NCBI GenBank assembly: GCA_910585065.1
Contig: CAJUCG010000013.1
Location: 1 to 29,616 of the forward strand
Source: an uncultured Lachnospiraceae bacterium
Lineage (GTDB): Bacteria > Bacillota > Clostridia > Lachnospirales > Lachnospiraceae
DNA: 29,616 bases
Direction: 5' to 3'
In this document: piece by piece, positions 8,402-14,130 of the stretch
How the letters are laid out: the number at the start of each line of letters is the position of its first letter
How positions within the stretch are numbered: position 1 is the first letter of the stretch
Notes under the pieces: model-generated
What the model was told of the DNA's origin: nothing
Databases searched by the model: none
Seen by the model: only the letters and a program-made list of their open reading frames with translations
Translations under genes and position numbers: made by a program

Positions 8402-9550
8402 TCAAATCTGTATTTTCAAGATTTCTCTTCGCAGTTCCTCCAAAGTACGGTGTCCGTAAACTGCTTTCTCCACATCATTTCCAAGGGAATGTCCCATAAG
8501 TAAATGTTTGGAAAAATCATCAACTCCATAATGATCACAGAGCCAACTAAATGTGTGTCTGCAATCATGGGGAGTATGCCTTTTTCCGCTTGCGGTTAAA
8601 GAGATGCCTAAGTGTTCAAGAACAGGATAAAAGTGCTTCGTTCTAAAGTTCGATGCCCGGAATTTAGATGGGACAAAATTTTTTGCATACGGTAAGATAG
8701 CATCATGGATCGGGACAATTCGATTCTTTCCTGCTGCCGTTTTCACACCACCCTGAAAGTATCTTTCTTCCAGATTGATAGTAAGGCCTTCTAAGGCTTT
8801 GATTCGATAACCACTATAAATCATAATCAAGATAATGTCAACATACTTGATATCCTTATGCGCCCATAAAATATTGATTTCTTCCTGAGTAAATGGTTCG
8901 CCGGATTCATCATCCTCTGCCTTGTTGATGGTTACAAATTGAGCGTAGTCCTTATCTATGATATCATTTTGGATGGCAAAGCGGTACATCTGCCGAAACA
9001 GGGTAACAATCAACTCTAAACTTGAGTGCTTGAGCGGGCAGCAGTCCACAACGTCTTGCATATCCGGCTTGCGGATGCTGCGGAATTTTCGTTCATGCAG
9101 CGCGGCGCAGTTCTGGAAGGCAGCGCGTGTGGAATTTAAGGATGCTGCAGAAAGCTTCTTTTTCTGATTTACGACATACTTTTCATTATAGTACATTTCA
9201 TACACATCCCGAAAGGTCAGGTTTTCAGATGTGAGATCATAAGGATTTTTATTGTACTCAAGCAATGCGGATAACGCGCTTTTCCAGTCCGGATAATAAC
9301 CGATGGCTGGCACGGGGATGGGGTTGCCGTTCAGATCAAATTCTGTAGTGGGTGGATAGGCAGCGTAAGGGCGGGTTCGCCTGCCGGAGAGCTTCTTGAT
9401 GCTTCCGATGCCATTTGGGAGTTTGTGGCGGGTACTGCGTCCCCGCCGATATCCTGGGACGGGGACAGTCTGGATCGGATACCCGCAGCCAGGACAGGTA
9501 AATGCTTGATCAGATATACTGCGGGAACATTCTGGACAAAGTATAAGCAT
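8402..9550 (-). CDS. int: Tyrosine site-specific integrase with N-terminal zinc ribbon
   Basis: Phage/ICE-type tyrosine recombinase of 382 residues that should integrate and excise the surrounding element at the flanking repeats. An N-terminal zinc ribbon uses C5, C8, C19 and C22 (CPEC...CPGC). A SAM-like core-binding domain occupies about 108-205 and the catalytic domain about 215-382. The catalytic residues are R249 (SGYRIKAL), a lysine at K270 or K275, H328 and R331 (HDCRH), H354 (MGHS) and Y365 (AVYGHR). All are present, so the enzyme looks intact. The start ATG follows CGGAGGATCTTATT. It is the last gene of the minus-strand series and ends beside the arm-like repeats. A hairpin followed by a T-run immediately before its ribosome binding site may restrict readthrough expression. 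Confidence 0.94.
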   Translation of the reverse strand: MLILCPECSRSISDQAFTCPGCGYPIQTVPVPGYRRGRSTRHKLPNGIGSIKKLSGRRTRPYAAYPPTTEFDLNGNPIPVPAIGYYPDWKSALSALLEYNKNPYDLTSENLTFRDVYEMYYNEKYVVNQKKKLSAASLNSTRAAFQNCAALHERKFRSIRKPDMQDVVDCCPLKHSSLELIVTLFRQMYRFAIQNDIIDKDYAQFVTINKAEDDESGEPFTQEEINILWAHKDIKYVDIILIMIYSGYRIKALEGLTINLEERYFQGGVKTAAGKNRIVPIHDAILPYAKNFVPSKFRASNFRTKHFYPVLEHLGISLTASGKRHTPHDCRHTFSWLCDHYGVDDFSKHLLMGHSLGNDVEKAVYGHRTLEELRREILKIQI

Positions 9551-9564
9551 AATAAGATCCTCCG

Positions 9565-9590
9565 AAAAAAGGGTGCAAAAAATACACCCT
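9565..9590 (-). terminator. Terminator or attenuator directly before the integrase
   Basis: On the minus strand AGGGTG and CACCCT form a 6-bp stem with a 9-base loop followed by six T. It lies 2-5 bases before the integrase ribosome binding site, where it would end transcripts arriving from the Rpn gene. Confidence 0.6.
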
Positions 9591-9602
9591 AGACTTTTTA
9601 CT

Positions 9603-9647
9603 GGATGTATGGTACAATCAGGTTGCGATTGGAAGTATCATACATCC
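9603..9647. repeat. Inverted repeat upstream of the integrase
   Basis: GGATGTATG (9603-9611) and CATACATCC (9639-9647) are perfectly complementary, separated by 27 bases. It lies in the integrase leader and could be a regulator site or a long-loop hairpin; I recognise no specific binding protein. Confidence 0.4.
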
Positions 9648-9670
9648 ATAGGATGGAGTTACTCGATCTG

Positions 9671-9704
9671 ATCAGCTCCTGGGTGGTGCCGGGAGCTGAT
9701 TTTA
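9671..9704. terminator. Hairpin between the Rpn and integrase genes
   Basis: ATCAGCTCC (9671-9679) pairs with GGAGCTGAT (9692-9700). A short T-run follows on the plus strand only, while the neighbouring genes are on the minus strand, so a terminator role is uncertain. Confidence 0.35.
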
Positions 9705-9732
9705 GTAGTTGCACCGGTGCAACTTTCAATTA
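9705..9732 (-). repeat. Palindrome-bearing direct repeat after the Rpn gene
   Basis: A 28-base repeat containing the perfect palindrome GTTGCACCGGTGCAAC (9708-9723) and including the stop codon of the Rpn gene (9730-9732). A second copy with three C/T changes lies at 10606-10633 in the same orientation, again including a stop codon. Confidence 0.75.
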
Positions 9733-10548
9733 TCGAAGAGATTCGATTTGCGCAATGGATAATCCTGTAACTTGTGCTATAGTATCCGCAGGAAGTCCTA
9801 TTGCAAGCATATTTTTAGCAATTTGAATTGCTTTTTCATATCCGCCCGTTTCCCTTGCTTCCAGCATCCCCTGATTGTAGTCCCGGAGTGCTTTTTCTCT
9901 TGCTTCATACTCCATCCGCTTTTCTTCGTCTTGGCTGATCACTCGCAGGGTATTATAGGCACTCTGGATATAGGTGTTTTTCGTTGCCAACATTTCGAAA
10001 TCCTCCTTTCGTTCGGAGTTGATAAACTTCGCCCACAATAAAACATCGTCCTTCTCGTCCTTTAATTCCTGCGGAAGCTTCGGCAGCTCTATTAGGTGGA
10101 ATTCCATCTTGTCCGTGTACAGGAACTGGTGCGTATCTTCTTTGATATGGAAACAAGAATAAAATTCGGTTTCTTCCGGAAAAAGGGTAAAATTTAAGAT
10201 ACTGATGCTTACACATTTCTTAAATACATTGTATGTCTGCCCCGGTTTAATTTGCTCTGCGTACATCTTAGCGAGATAGAACAGAGCGCGGTCTGCCCAA
10301 ACCTTTAATTCGGACAACTGGATTTCAATGTCAATCTCCATATTTTCCATAAGAACTCGCACATCGAGAATACCTTGTTTATCATCCTCATGCACCCGTT
10401 GGAGGTAAGTGTTTAAGATCCTTGCTTCTTTAATCTTTGTCGGATCGAGCTTCAGGACAGCGGACAAAAAGCCGATCCGGGCTTTCTCGTCCATCATGAT
10501 TTCCTTAAAGGCGAAATCAATTTTTGGTTTCATTAAAAATTCTGCCAT
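9730..10548 (-). CDS. Rpn family PD-(D/E)XK nuclease / putative transposase
   Basis: Member of the recombination-promoting nuclease (Rpn, TIGR01784-type) family, whose studied members cut DNA and some of which have roles in recombination or phage defence. The opening KPKIDFAFKEIM and the PD-(D/E)XK core are typical, with D62 in ILDVR and E75-x-Q77 in IDIEIQL; a glutamine in the last position is usual in the family. The C-terminal segment AKNMLAIGLPADTIAQVTGL matches the repeated helical tail of many members. I chose the ATG at 10548 because GGAGG lies five bases upstream; the ATG at 10560 has no ribosome binding site. Length is 272 residues, apparently intact. It sits between two palindromic direct repeats. 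Its role here, mobility or defence, is unknown. Confidence 0.85.
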   Translation of the reverse strand: MAEFLMKPKIDFAFKEIMMDEKARIGFLSAVLKLDPTKIKEARILNTYLQRVHEDDKQGILDVRVLMENMEIDIEIQLSELKVWADRALFYLAKMYAEQIKPGQTYNVFKKCVSISILNFTLFPEETEFYSCFHIKEDTHQFLYTDKMEFHLIELPKLPQELKDEKDDVLLWAKFINSERKEDFEMLATKNTYIQSAYNTLRVISQDEEKRMEYEAREKALRDYNQGMLEARETGGYEKAIQIAKNMLAIGLPADTIAQVTGLSIAQIESLR

Positions 10549-10605
10549 GGGTTCCTCCATATTTTCGCATTATTTTCGCTTTTTTAAGCGTTTTTCTTTT
10601 GAACT

Positions 10606-10633
10606 GTAGTTGCACTGGTGCAATTTTTAATTA
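10606..10633 (-). repeat. Palindrome-bearing direct repeat upstream of the Rpn gene
   Basis: Second copy of the 28-base repeat, containing TTGCACTGGTGCAA (10610-10623) and the stop codon of the T5orf172 gene fragment (10631-10633). It lies about 60 bases before the Rpn start. The two copies are offset by 901 bp, the size of the gene plus one repeat. Confidence 0.72.
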
Positions 10634-11835
10634 CGCTGTGAAATTTGCTATCTTTTCTTCGCGAATTCTTATGCTTGCACGATATTGATCTGCATCAGGA
10701 ACATCAACAAACTCCACTGTCTTATCATAGTTTTCCCGAACAACCTTTTTTATTTCATCGAGAGTAACATGGAAAAATTCGCGGCGGTGATTTACCATAT
10801 TCACCTTTTTGTCTTCGAATGCTCTATGTAAAGCTGCTTCTAATGCAGGGGCATTGTCCGAAAAAATCATAGCATGAACATCAAAATTGAATGGAACGGA
10901 TGCACTACCTAACTCGTCAATTCGCTCTTGCGGTTCAAGGCGGCGCGTCATACCAATTTTATATACATCTTCTCCGAAAGCTCCAATATTTGAAATCACA
11001 TATACATAACCAGCTTTGGCATTAGCTTGCCGATAATCAATATCATTCAACGCTTTATCAATATCGTTTAACTGATTTTCCATATCGTTTTTCTTTTTTT
11101 GCAAATCTGTATTCTCCGGATCCGCGTTCAATTGTTGGATAACGTGTTCATATGCTGTCTGATAGTGAGTTTGTTCTTTTTCAATTTTCTTGCGTTGTTC
11201 GTCTAATTCCTTTTGAACTTTTGCTTGTTCTTTTTGTTCGGCACGCGCTTCTTTTAATGCTTCCTTTTCCGCTTCTTTTTTCTGTGCATACTCAAAAGCG
11301 AGGCGCAGCTCTTTTACTTTGGCTGATAAATATTCTTGGGTAATTCGAATATCCATAATAGTACCGCATTGTTATCTTTTATGAATGTTTTTTGCAATGC
11401 TCTGACTTTTGCAAGTTCTTCTTTGTAATCAAGGGCAGAAGCAAATTTGTAACGAGGTTCATATAAGCCAAAATTTTCTGCGGTAAGGGTATCCGTAATA
11501 CTGGATAATTCTTTTCTCTTTGAGTTGGTTTCTTTGCGCAGTGTTTCGAGTTCTTGTTCGAGTTGATCCCGTTCCTTTTTCATGTTTTTAACAATCGCAA
11601 CGGCGCGATTAGCTTCTCTGATTTCCGGAGTAAGCTGTGAATCCAACTCTTTAATCGTTTCATTAGTTTTTTCAAGGTCTGTACGTAAGCTTGCGGTCTC
11701 TGATCCGCCTTGCAATTCCATCTTGTTGCGGATAATTGTCAAAACAATCCCCACAATCAGAGGAATGCCCGCTGCAAACCATCACGCATAGCAGACTCCA
11801 ATAAACCAAGTTGATACATACCATTTTTGCTTCAT
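10631..11835 (-). pseudogene. Broken DUF4041 / T5orf172 (GIY-YIG-like) gene
   Basis: Remains of one gene of the phage-associated DUF4041-T5orf172 family. The ATG at 11835 follows GGAGGTGTACTATT and gives MKQKWYVSTWFIGVCYA, then TGA (11784-11782), then the rest of the membrane segment in the same frame. A coiled-coil stretch follows, up to FGLYEPRYKFASALDYKEEL. Near 11356 the frame changes: the first part ends in a short unrelated tail and the second begins at DIRITQEYLSAKVKELRLAF, with the middle of DUF4041 absent. The second part keeps a coiled coil and the T5orf172 domain (YVYVISN...VYKIGMTRR and RREFFHV). Two lesions, a nonsense codon and an internal deletion with frameshift, argue for decay. 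The 241-residue C-terminal fragment (11356-10631) could still be made. Confidence 0.8.
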
Positions 11836-11892
11836 AATAGTACACCTCCAAAATTATAGTAGTTTAAAAACGATGGTTTTTCAGTCTCCAGG

Positions 11893-12435
11893 CTAGGAAA
11901 CTTCGGATTCTTCCTCCACTTTTCTTTCACGCTCTAGCTCCTGACGGTAAAGAGCAACTTTTTCATCGATTGTTAAGTGGGAGAAGTCAACAGGAGCTGT
12001 TAAGTCGGTTGATGCAGAAGATTTTTTCTTTATGGTCTTGTTATCTGCAAAGCATTGTTCGGTTTCTTGCTTAGAAGTTTGTTCCCGCATATTATCTGAC
12101 AGTTTGTGTATAAATTCTCTGAAAAGTCTTTTGTTGTCTTCGTCAAGTTTCCAATATTCGACAAGCAAGCCTCTAACGAAAGGATCATTTGAAAATGTTG
12201 CAGCAGCTTTCGAAAATTCATCTTCTGTAAGATTAGAGAACATTTCCCCGTTGCCATTTCGCAACCATTCTTCCCGCACATTAAATTCTCGACAGATAGA
12301 CAGAACTGTTTGGTCTGATGGTTTACTTCCACTTTCGATTTTGCTTATTGCAGAACGTGTCAAACCGATTTTTGCTCCAAATTTTTCCATGCTTAATTCG
12401 AGAGCTTCGCGAAGTATCTTGATTCTTTCATTCAC
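11893..12435 (-). CDS. XRE-family repressor of the element
   Basis: Cro/CI-type DNA-binding protein of about 180 residues. The helix-turn-helix is near the N-terminus (MEKFGAKIGLTRSAISKIES). A helical region follows, and the C-terminal part is polar. No peptidase motif of LexA/CI self-cleavage type is seen, so derepression would need another signal. I chose the GTG at 12435, nine bases after AGGAGA; the longer in-frame ORF upstream crosses the promoter and is not plausible. Its promoter faces the rightward promoter, and GTTGA/TCAAC half-sites cover both -35 boxes, so it probably represses both. It is followed after 57 bases by the DUF4041 pseudogene on the same strand. Confidence 0.88.
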   Translation of the reverse strand: MNERIKILREALELSMEKFGAKIGLTRSAISKIESGSKPSDQTVLSICREFNVREEWLRNGNGEMFSNLTEDEFSKAAATFSNDPFVRGLLVEYWKLDEDNKRLFREFIHKLSDNMREQTSKQETEQCFADNKTIKKKSSASTDLTAPVDFSHLTIDEKVALYRQELERERKVEEESEVS

Positions 12436-12469
12436 TGTTTGCACTCTCCTTTCTATGTATTGTACTATT

Positions 12470-12498
12470 ATTATATATTCTATTGTTGAATAAGTCAA
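12470..12498 (-). promoter_or_regulatory. Promoter of the XRE repressor
   Basis: TTGACT (12498-12493), 17 bp, TATAAT (12475-12470) on the minus strand. The -35 box lies inside a GTTGA-N5-TCAAC inverted repeat, pointing to autoregulation. Confidence 0.8.
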
Positions 12499-12561
12499 CG
12501 AAAATTTAAAAAAAAGGTTGACAAAGTTGAAATATTCCACTATAATGTAGATATATTCAAC
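12485..12561. promoter_or_regulatory. Probable repressor operators
   Basis: Half-sites GTTGA (12485, 12517, 12526) and TCAAC (12495, 12557) flank and overlap the two divergent promoters. The pair GTTGA-ATAAG-TCAAC at 12485-12499 is a clean inverted repeat. Binding by the adjacent XRE protein is inference. Confidence 0.55.
12518..12546 (+). promoter_or_regulatory. Consensus rightward early promoter
   Basis: TTGACA (12518-12523), 17 bp, TATAAT (12541-12546): a perfect sigma-A consensus. It drives the 53-residue and RHH genes and is overlaid by GTTGA half-sites. Confidence 0.88.
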
Positions 12562-12578
12562 GAGAGGTGGAAGATCGG

Positions 12579-12740
12579 ATGAAGAAAAGTGCAGAGGAAA
12601 TCAGAAGAGAAATATTTTCTCCCTATACAGGGGAAGTAACAAAGATTCTTGAAATACTGGATGAAAATTCGATAGTTCTTGCCAGAACCTTGGCAGACAG
12701 GCAAAGAATCGAAAAAGTGAAGCGAAAGCAGTTAGCATAG
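12579..12740 (+). CDS. Small protein of 53 residues, first rightward gene
   Basis: The ORF MKKSAEEIRREIFSPYTG... ends in a basic stretch (RQRIEKVKRKQLA). The ATG is eight bases after GAGAGGTGG and about 25 bases downstream of the expected start of the consensus promoter, the normal place for a first early gene. I recognise no family; the composition suggests a charged helical protein. It is followed after 27 bases by the RHH gene. The good ribosome binding site and promoter make it a likely real gene. Confidence 0.6.
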   Translation: MKKSAEEIRREIFSPYTGEVTKILEILDENSIVLARTLADRQRIEKVKRKQLA

Positions 12741-12767
12741 CCCGTGGTACAGCAGAAAGGGGGAAAT

Positions 12768-12917
12768 GTGAAAAAAGAAAAGAGCGAATGGGAGCAGACA
12801 ACGATCCGCCTGCCAGAGAATATCAAAAAAGAGATTCAAAGGCGGGCGGATAAAGAGGGACAAAGCTTTAACGCAGAAATAATTATTCTACTTTGGAGGG
12901 CTTTAGAATGGGAATAG
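12768..12917 (+). CDS. Ribbon-helix-helix protein (Arc-like)
   Basis: A 49-residue protein starting at GTG, five bases after AAAGGGGGAA. The segment TTIRLPENIKKEIQRRADKE with GQSFNAEIIILLWRAL matches the strand-helix-helix pattern of Arc/MetJ-type repressors: the strand TTIRL would enter the DNA major groove and S33-N35 would start the second helix. It has the length of a minimal RHH dimer subunit. Its 3' end overlaps the convergent RHH gene by 35 bases. Confidence 0.72.
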   Translation: MKKEKSEWEQTTIRLPENIKKEIQRRADKEGQSFNAEIIILLWRALEWE

Positions 12918-13071
12918 TACCATGCTGTTTTTCGTAATCCGTAATATAGCGTAATAATGCGTGTTCAATTTGCATATTAACGGAGCGATGTTCAGCATAT
13001 GCGAGATAGCGTACTTTTTCATATAGGTCTTCGGGCAAGCGCAGCATTGTGGGACGTTTATCAGTAGCCAT
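12883..13071 (-). CDS. Ribbon-helix-helix protein, minus strand
   Basis: A 62-residue protein whose ATG at 13071 lies eight bases after AAGGAGGT; longer in-frame starts upstream lack a ribosome binding site. The core RPTMLRLPEDLYEKVRYLAY and RSVNMQIEHALLRYI fits the RHH fold. The proline-containing tail (GTIPILKPSK) is extra. A TATAAT box lies inside the palindrome CTATTATATAATAG upstream (13112-13125). It may be an antitoxin-like or excision-control regulator; no toxin partner is visible beside it. Confidence 0.75.
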   Translation of the reverse strand: MATDKRPTMLRLPEDLYEKVRYLAYAEHRSVNMQIEHALLRYITDYEKQHGTIPILKPSKVE

Positions 13072-13111
13072 ATTTTTATACCTCCTTTTGAAAACAAAAT
13101 CTTTATGAAAC

Positions 13112-13125
13112 CTATTATATAATAG
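13112..13125 (-). promoter_or_regulatory. Palindrome over the -10 box of the minus-strand RHH gene
   Basis: CTATTATATAATAG is a perfect 14-base palindrome containing TATAAT on the minus strand, about 40 bases before the RHH start codon. No good -35 box is visible. It could be both -10 element and operator. Confidence 0.45.
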
Positions 13126-13150
13126 ATCAACGAAAAATTCTAGTTTCATA

Positions 13151-13204
13151 TTGACATCACTAATAAAAAGTGATATCATTTCAATGAAAATAAGTGATAT
13201 CACT
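13151..13204 (+). promoter_or_regulatory. Promoter and operators of the third RHH gene
   Basis: TTGACA (13151-13156), 17 bp, TATCAT (13174-13179) form a good promoter. TGATATCA recurs at 13171-13178 and 13195-13202, centres 24 bp apart, and the second lies in the perfect palindrome AGTGATATCACT (13193-13204). A related TGACATCA is at 13152-13159. The pattern fits RHH autoregulation. Confidence 0.68.
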
Positions 13205-13220
13205 AAAACGGAGAAAAATC

Positions 13221-13391
13221 ATGGCAAACATTATGACAGTCCGGGCAACAGACGAATTGAGAGAAAACTTAAAAGATCAAGCAAGAGAAAGGGGGTTAAC
13301 AAGGAACGCTTTAATTTTGCAGATTTTGTGGGAGTGGGTGGAAAATAGGAAGCAGGAGGAAACCAGCGAAGCGAAAGGAGGAAGTGAATAA
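13221..13391 (+). CDS. Ribbon-helix-helix protein, third in the element
   Basis: A 56-residue protein starting at the ATG six bases after CGGAGA. MTVRATDELRENLKDQARER with GLTRNALILQILWEWV follows the RHH pattern, with the strand IMTVRA and R28-N29 before the second helix. The C-terminal part is charged and probably flexible. It is preceded by a promoter overlaid with TGATATCA palindromes, likely its own operators, and stands divergent from the minus-strand RHH gene. The next small gene starts one base after its stop. Confidence 0.75.
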   Translation: MANIMTVRATDELRENLKDQARERGLTRNALILQILWEWVENRKQEETSEAKGGSE

Positions 13392-13392
13392 A

Positions 13393-13494
13393 ATGGTAGA
13401 AGCAATAATGACTGCAACATTTTTTACAATAATGCTTGTATTGATACTTGCAATTAGAAAAGGGGTTCATCTTCTTTTGGAGAAAGAAAAATAG
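13393..13494 (+). CDS. Very small single-pass membrane protein
   Basis: A 33-residue ORF, MVEAIMTATFFTIMLVLILA followed by IRKGVHLLLEKEK: one hydrophobic helix and a basic tail, so the N-terminus is probably outside. It is linked to the RHH gene by one base and has AGGAGG eleven bases upstream. The form resembles small phage or toxin-like membrane peptides, but the function is unknown. Confidence 0.5.
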   Translation: MVEAIMTATFFTIMLVLILAIRKGVHLLLEKEK

Positions 13495-13495
13495 A

Positions 13496-13523
13496 GCGTT
13501 GCCACCCTAACAAAGTACAACGC
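13496..13523. repeat. Small inverted repeat after the membrane ORF
   Basis: GCGTTG (13496-13501) and CAACGC (13518-13523) flank a 16-base loop with no T-run after them. Between here and 13629 I see no convincing gene, only AT-rich sequence. Confidence 0.3.
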
Positions 13524-13629
13524 CCCATGAAGCAAATTAACCTAAGTCAAGCTTAAGTATGTAAATATTATAGCACTGCATACCTCTGTTTGGCAATCTT
13601 AAAATATGATAGGAGCTATTTTTTTTATT

Positions 13630-13764
13630 ATGAAGAACAGAACATTGGCAAAGGAGATTTGCACATCCGAAAAGAAGCGTACTGCTTTCTGGTTCACGAC
13701 TTGCGTCCTGATGTCTGACTTTACCACAATTAACCGCACTAGGGGAGGGAAGCAGCAGAAATGA
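13630..13764 (+). CDS. Possible 44-residue protein
   Basis: The ORF MKNRTLAKEICTSEKKRTAF... is basic and polar with no recognised domain. AGGAG lies 15 bases upstream, which is too far for a good start, but its stop codon overlaps the next ATG by four bases (ATGA), as in coupled genes. It may be a leader or a spurious ORF. Confidence 0.3.
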   Translation: MKNRTLAKEICTSEKKRTAFWFTTCVLMSDFTTINRTRGGKQQK

Positions 13765-13959
13765 ACATGGAAGTATTGCAAGATGCTATAGAAGACGTAA
13801 ACCGCGCATTTGAAATCGCGCGCGCCACATTAACGATTATCAGCGAACGCTGGGATAGAAATTGATTCATGGGTGATCGTTGGCGTTTTGGAGCAGATTG
13901 AAAAAATCAGGGATTGCTTGACTGTTATTGATAAAAATTTGCAAATAAGTACCGTATAA
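13761..13959 (+). pseudogene. Small helical protein, apparently frameshifted
   Basis: The ATG at 13761 follows GGGGAGGG and gives MNMEVLQDAIEDVNRAFEIA... ending at TGA 13863-13865 after 34 residues. The next frame continues as a sensible helical sequence, IEIDSWVIVGVLEQIEKIRD, to TAA at 13957-13959. Loss of one base near 13849 would join the halves into about 65 residues. I cannot exclude that the 34-residue form is the real product. Confidence 0.45.
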
Positions 13960-13974
13960 TCATATCTAATAATT

Positions 13975-14000
13975 TTCTGACAATTCGCATTAGCGACAAA
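13975..14000 (+). repeat. Integrase arm-like repeat, right end
   Basis: TTCTGACAATTCGCATTAGC and the following GACAAA match 8363-8388 at 24 of 26 positions, in the same orientation, 11 bases before the right attachment repeat. Confidence 0.55.
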
Positions 14001-14011
14001 GTTCGCCTAAA

Positions 14012-14060
14012 ATGCGATATTTTCTGTATCTATATTTTTTTAGATTTAAGGATTATTTAA
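14012..14060 (+). repeat. Right attachment repeat (attR)
   Basis: Copy of 8217-8265; the last 35 bases (14026-14060) are identical. It contains TTTAA twice, 11 bp apart (14045 and 14056), just before the promoter of the ABC operon. Confidence 0.88.
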
Positions 14061-14069
14061 TATTTCCCA

Positions 14070-14078
14070 TGTTACAAT
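14070..14078 (+). promoter_or_regulatory. Extended -10 promoter of the ABC/two-component operon
   Basis: TGT-TACAAT (14070-14078) is an extended -10 box about 53 bases before the permease ATG. The -35 region (GGATTA, 14050-14055) is poor and lies inside attR. A weak -35 with nearby TTTAA direct repeats suggests activation by the operon's own response regulator. Confidence 0.5.
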
Positions 14079-14130
14079 AAAATCGCAGGATGGAGATGAC
14101 AAAATAAAAAATTAAGAAAGGAAGCAAAAA

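Larger units (their letters stand above)
8231..14060. mobile_element. Small integrative element of about 5.8 kb
   Basis: The segment is bounded by 35-bp perfect direct repeats. A tyrosine integrase gene reads toward the left repeat, and integrase arm-like repeats sit just inside both ends. Inside are an XRE-type switch with divergent promoters, three ribbon-helix-helix genes, an Rpn nuclease, a broken DUF4041/T5orf172 gene and tiny ORFs. No structural, packaging, replication or conjugation gene is visible. The switch region is clearly more AT-rich than the flanking chromosome. Excision should give a 5795-bp circle and restore one att copy. It could be a remnant of a prophage or integrative conjugative element, or a satellite needing a helper. 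Confidence 0.85.

Noticed and set aside
11782..11784. The in-frame TGA of the DUF4041 gene read as selenocysteine or as programmed readthrough
   Set aside because: No selenocysteine insertion structure is evident, the codon lies in a membrane segment, and the gene carries a second inactivating lesion.
12436..12540. A longer N-terminus for the XRE repressor
   Set aside because: The extra codons cross the repressor's own -10 and -35 boxes; the GTG at 12435 has a ribosome binding site.
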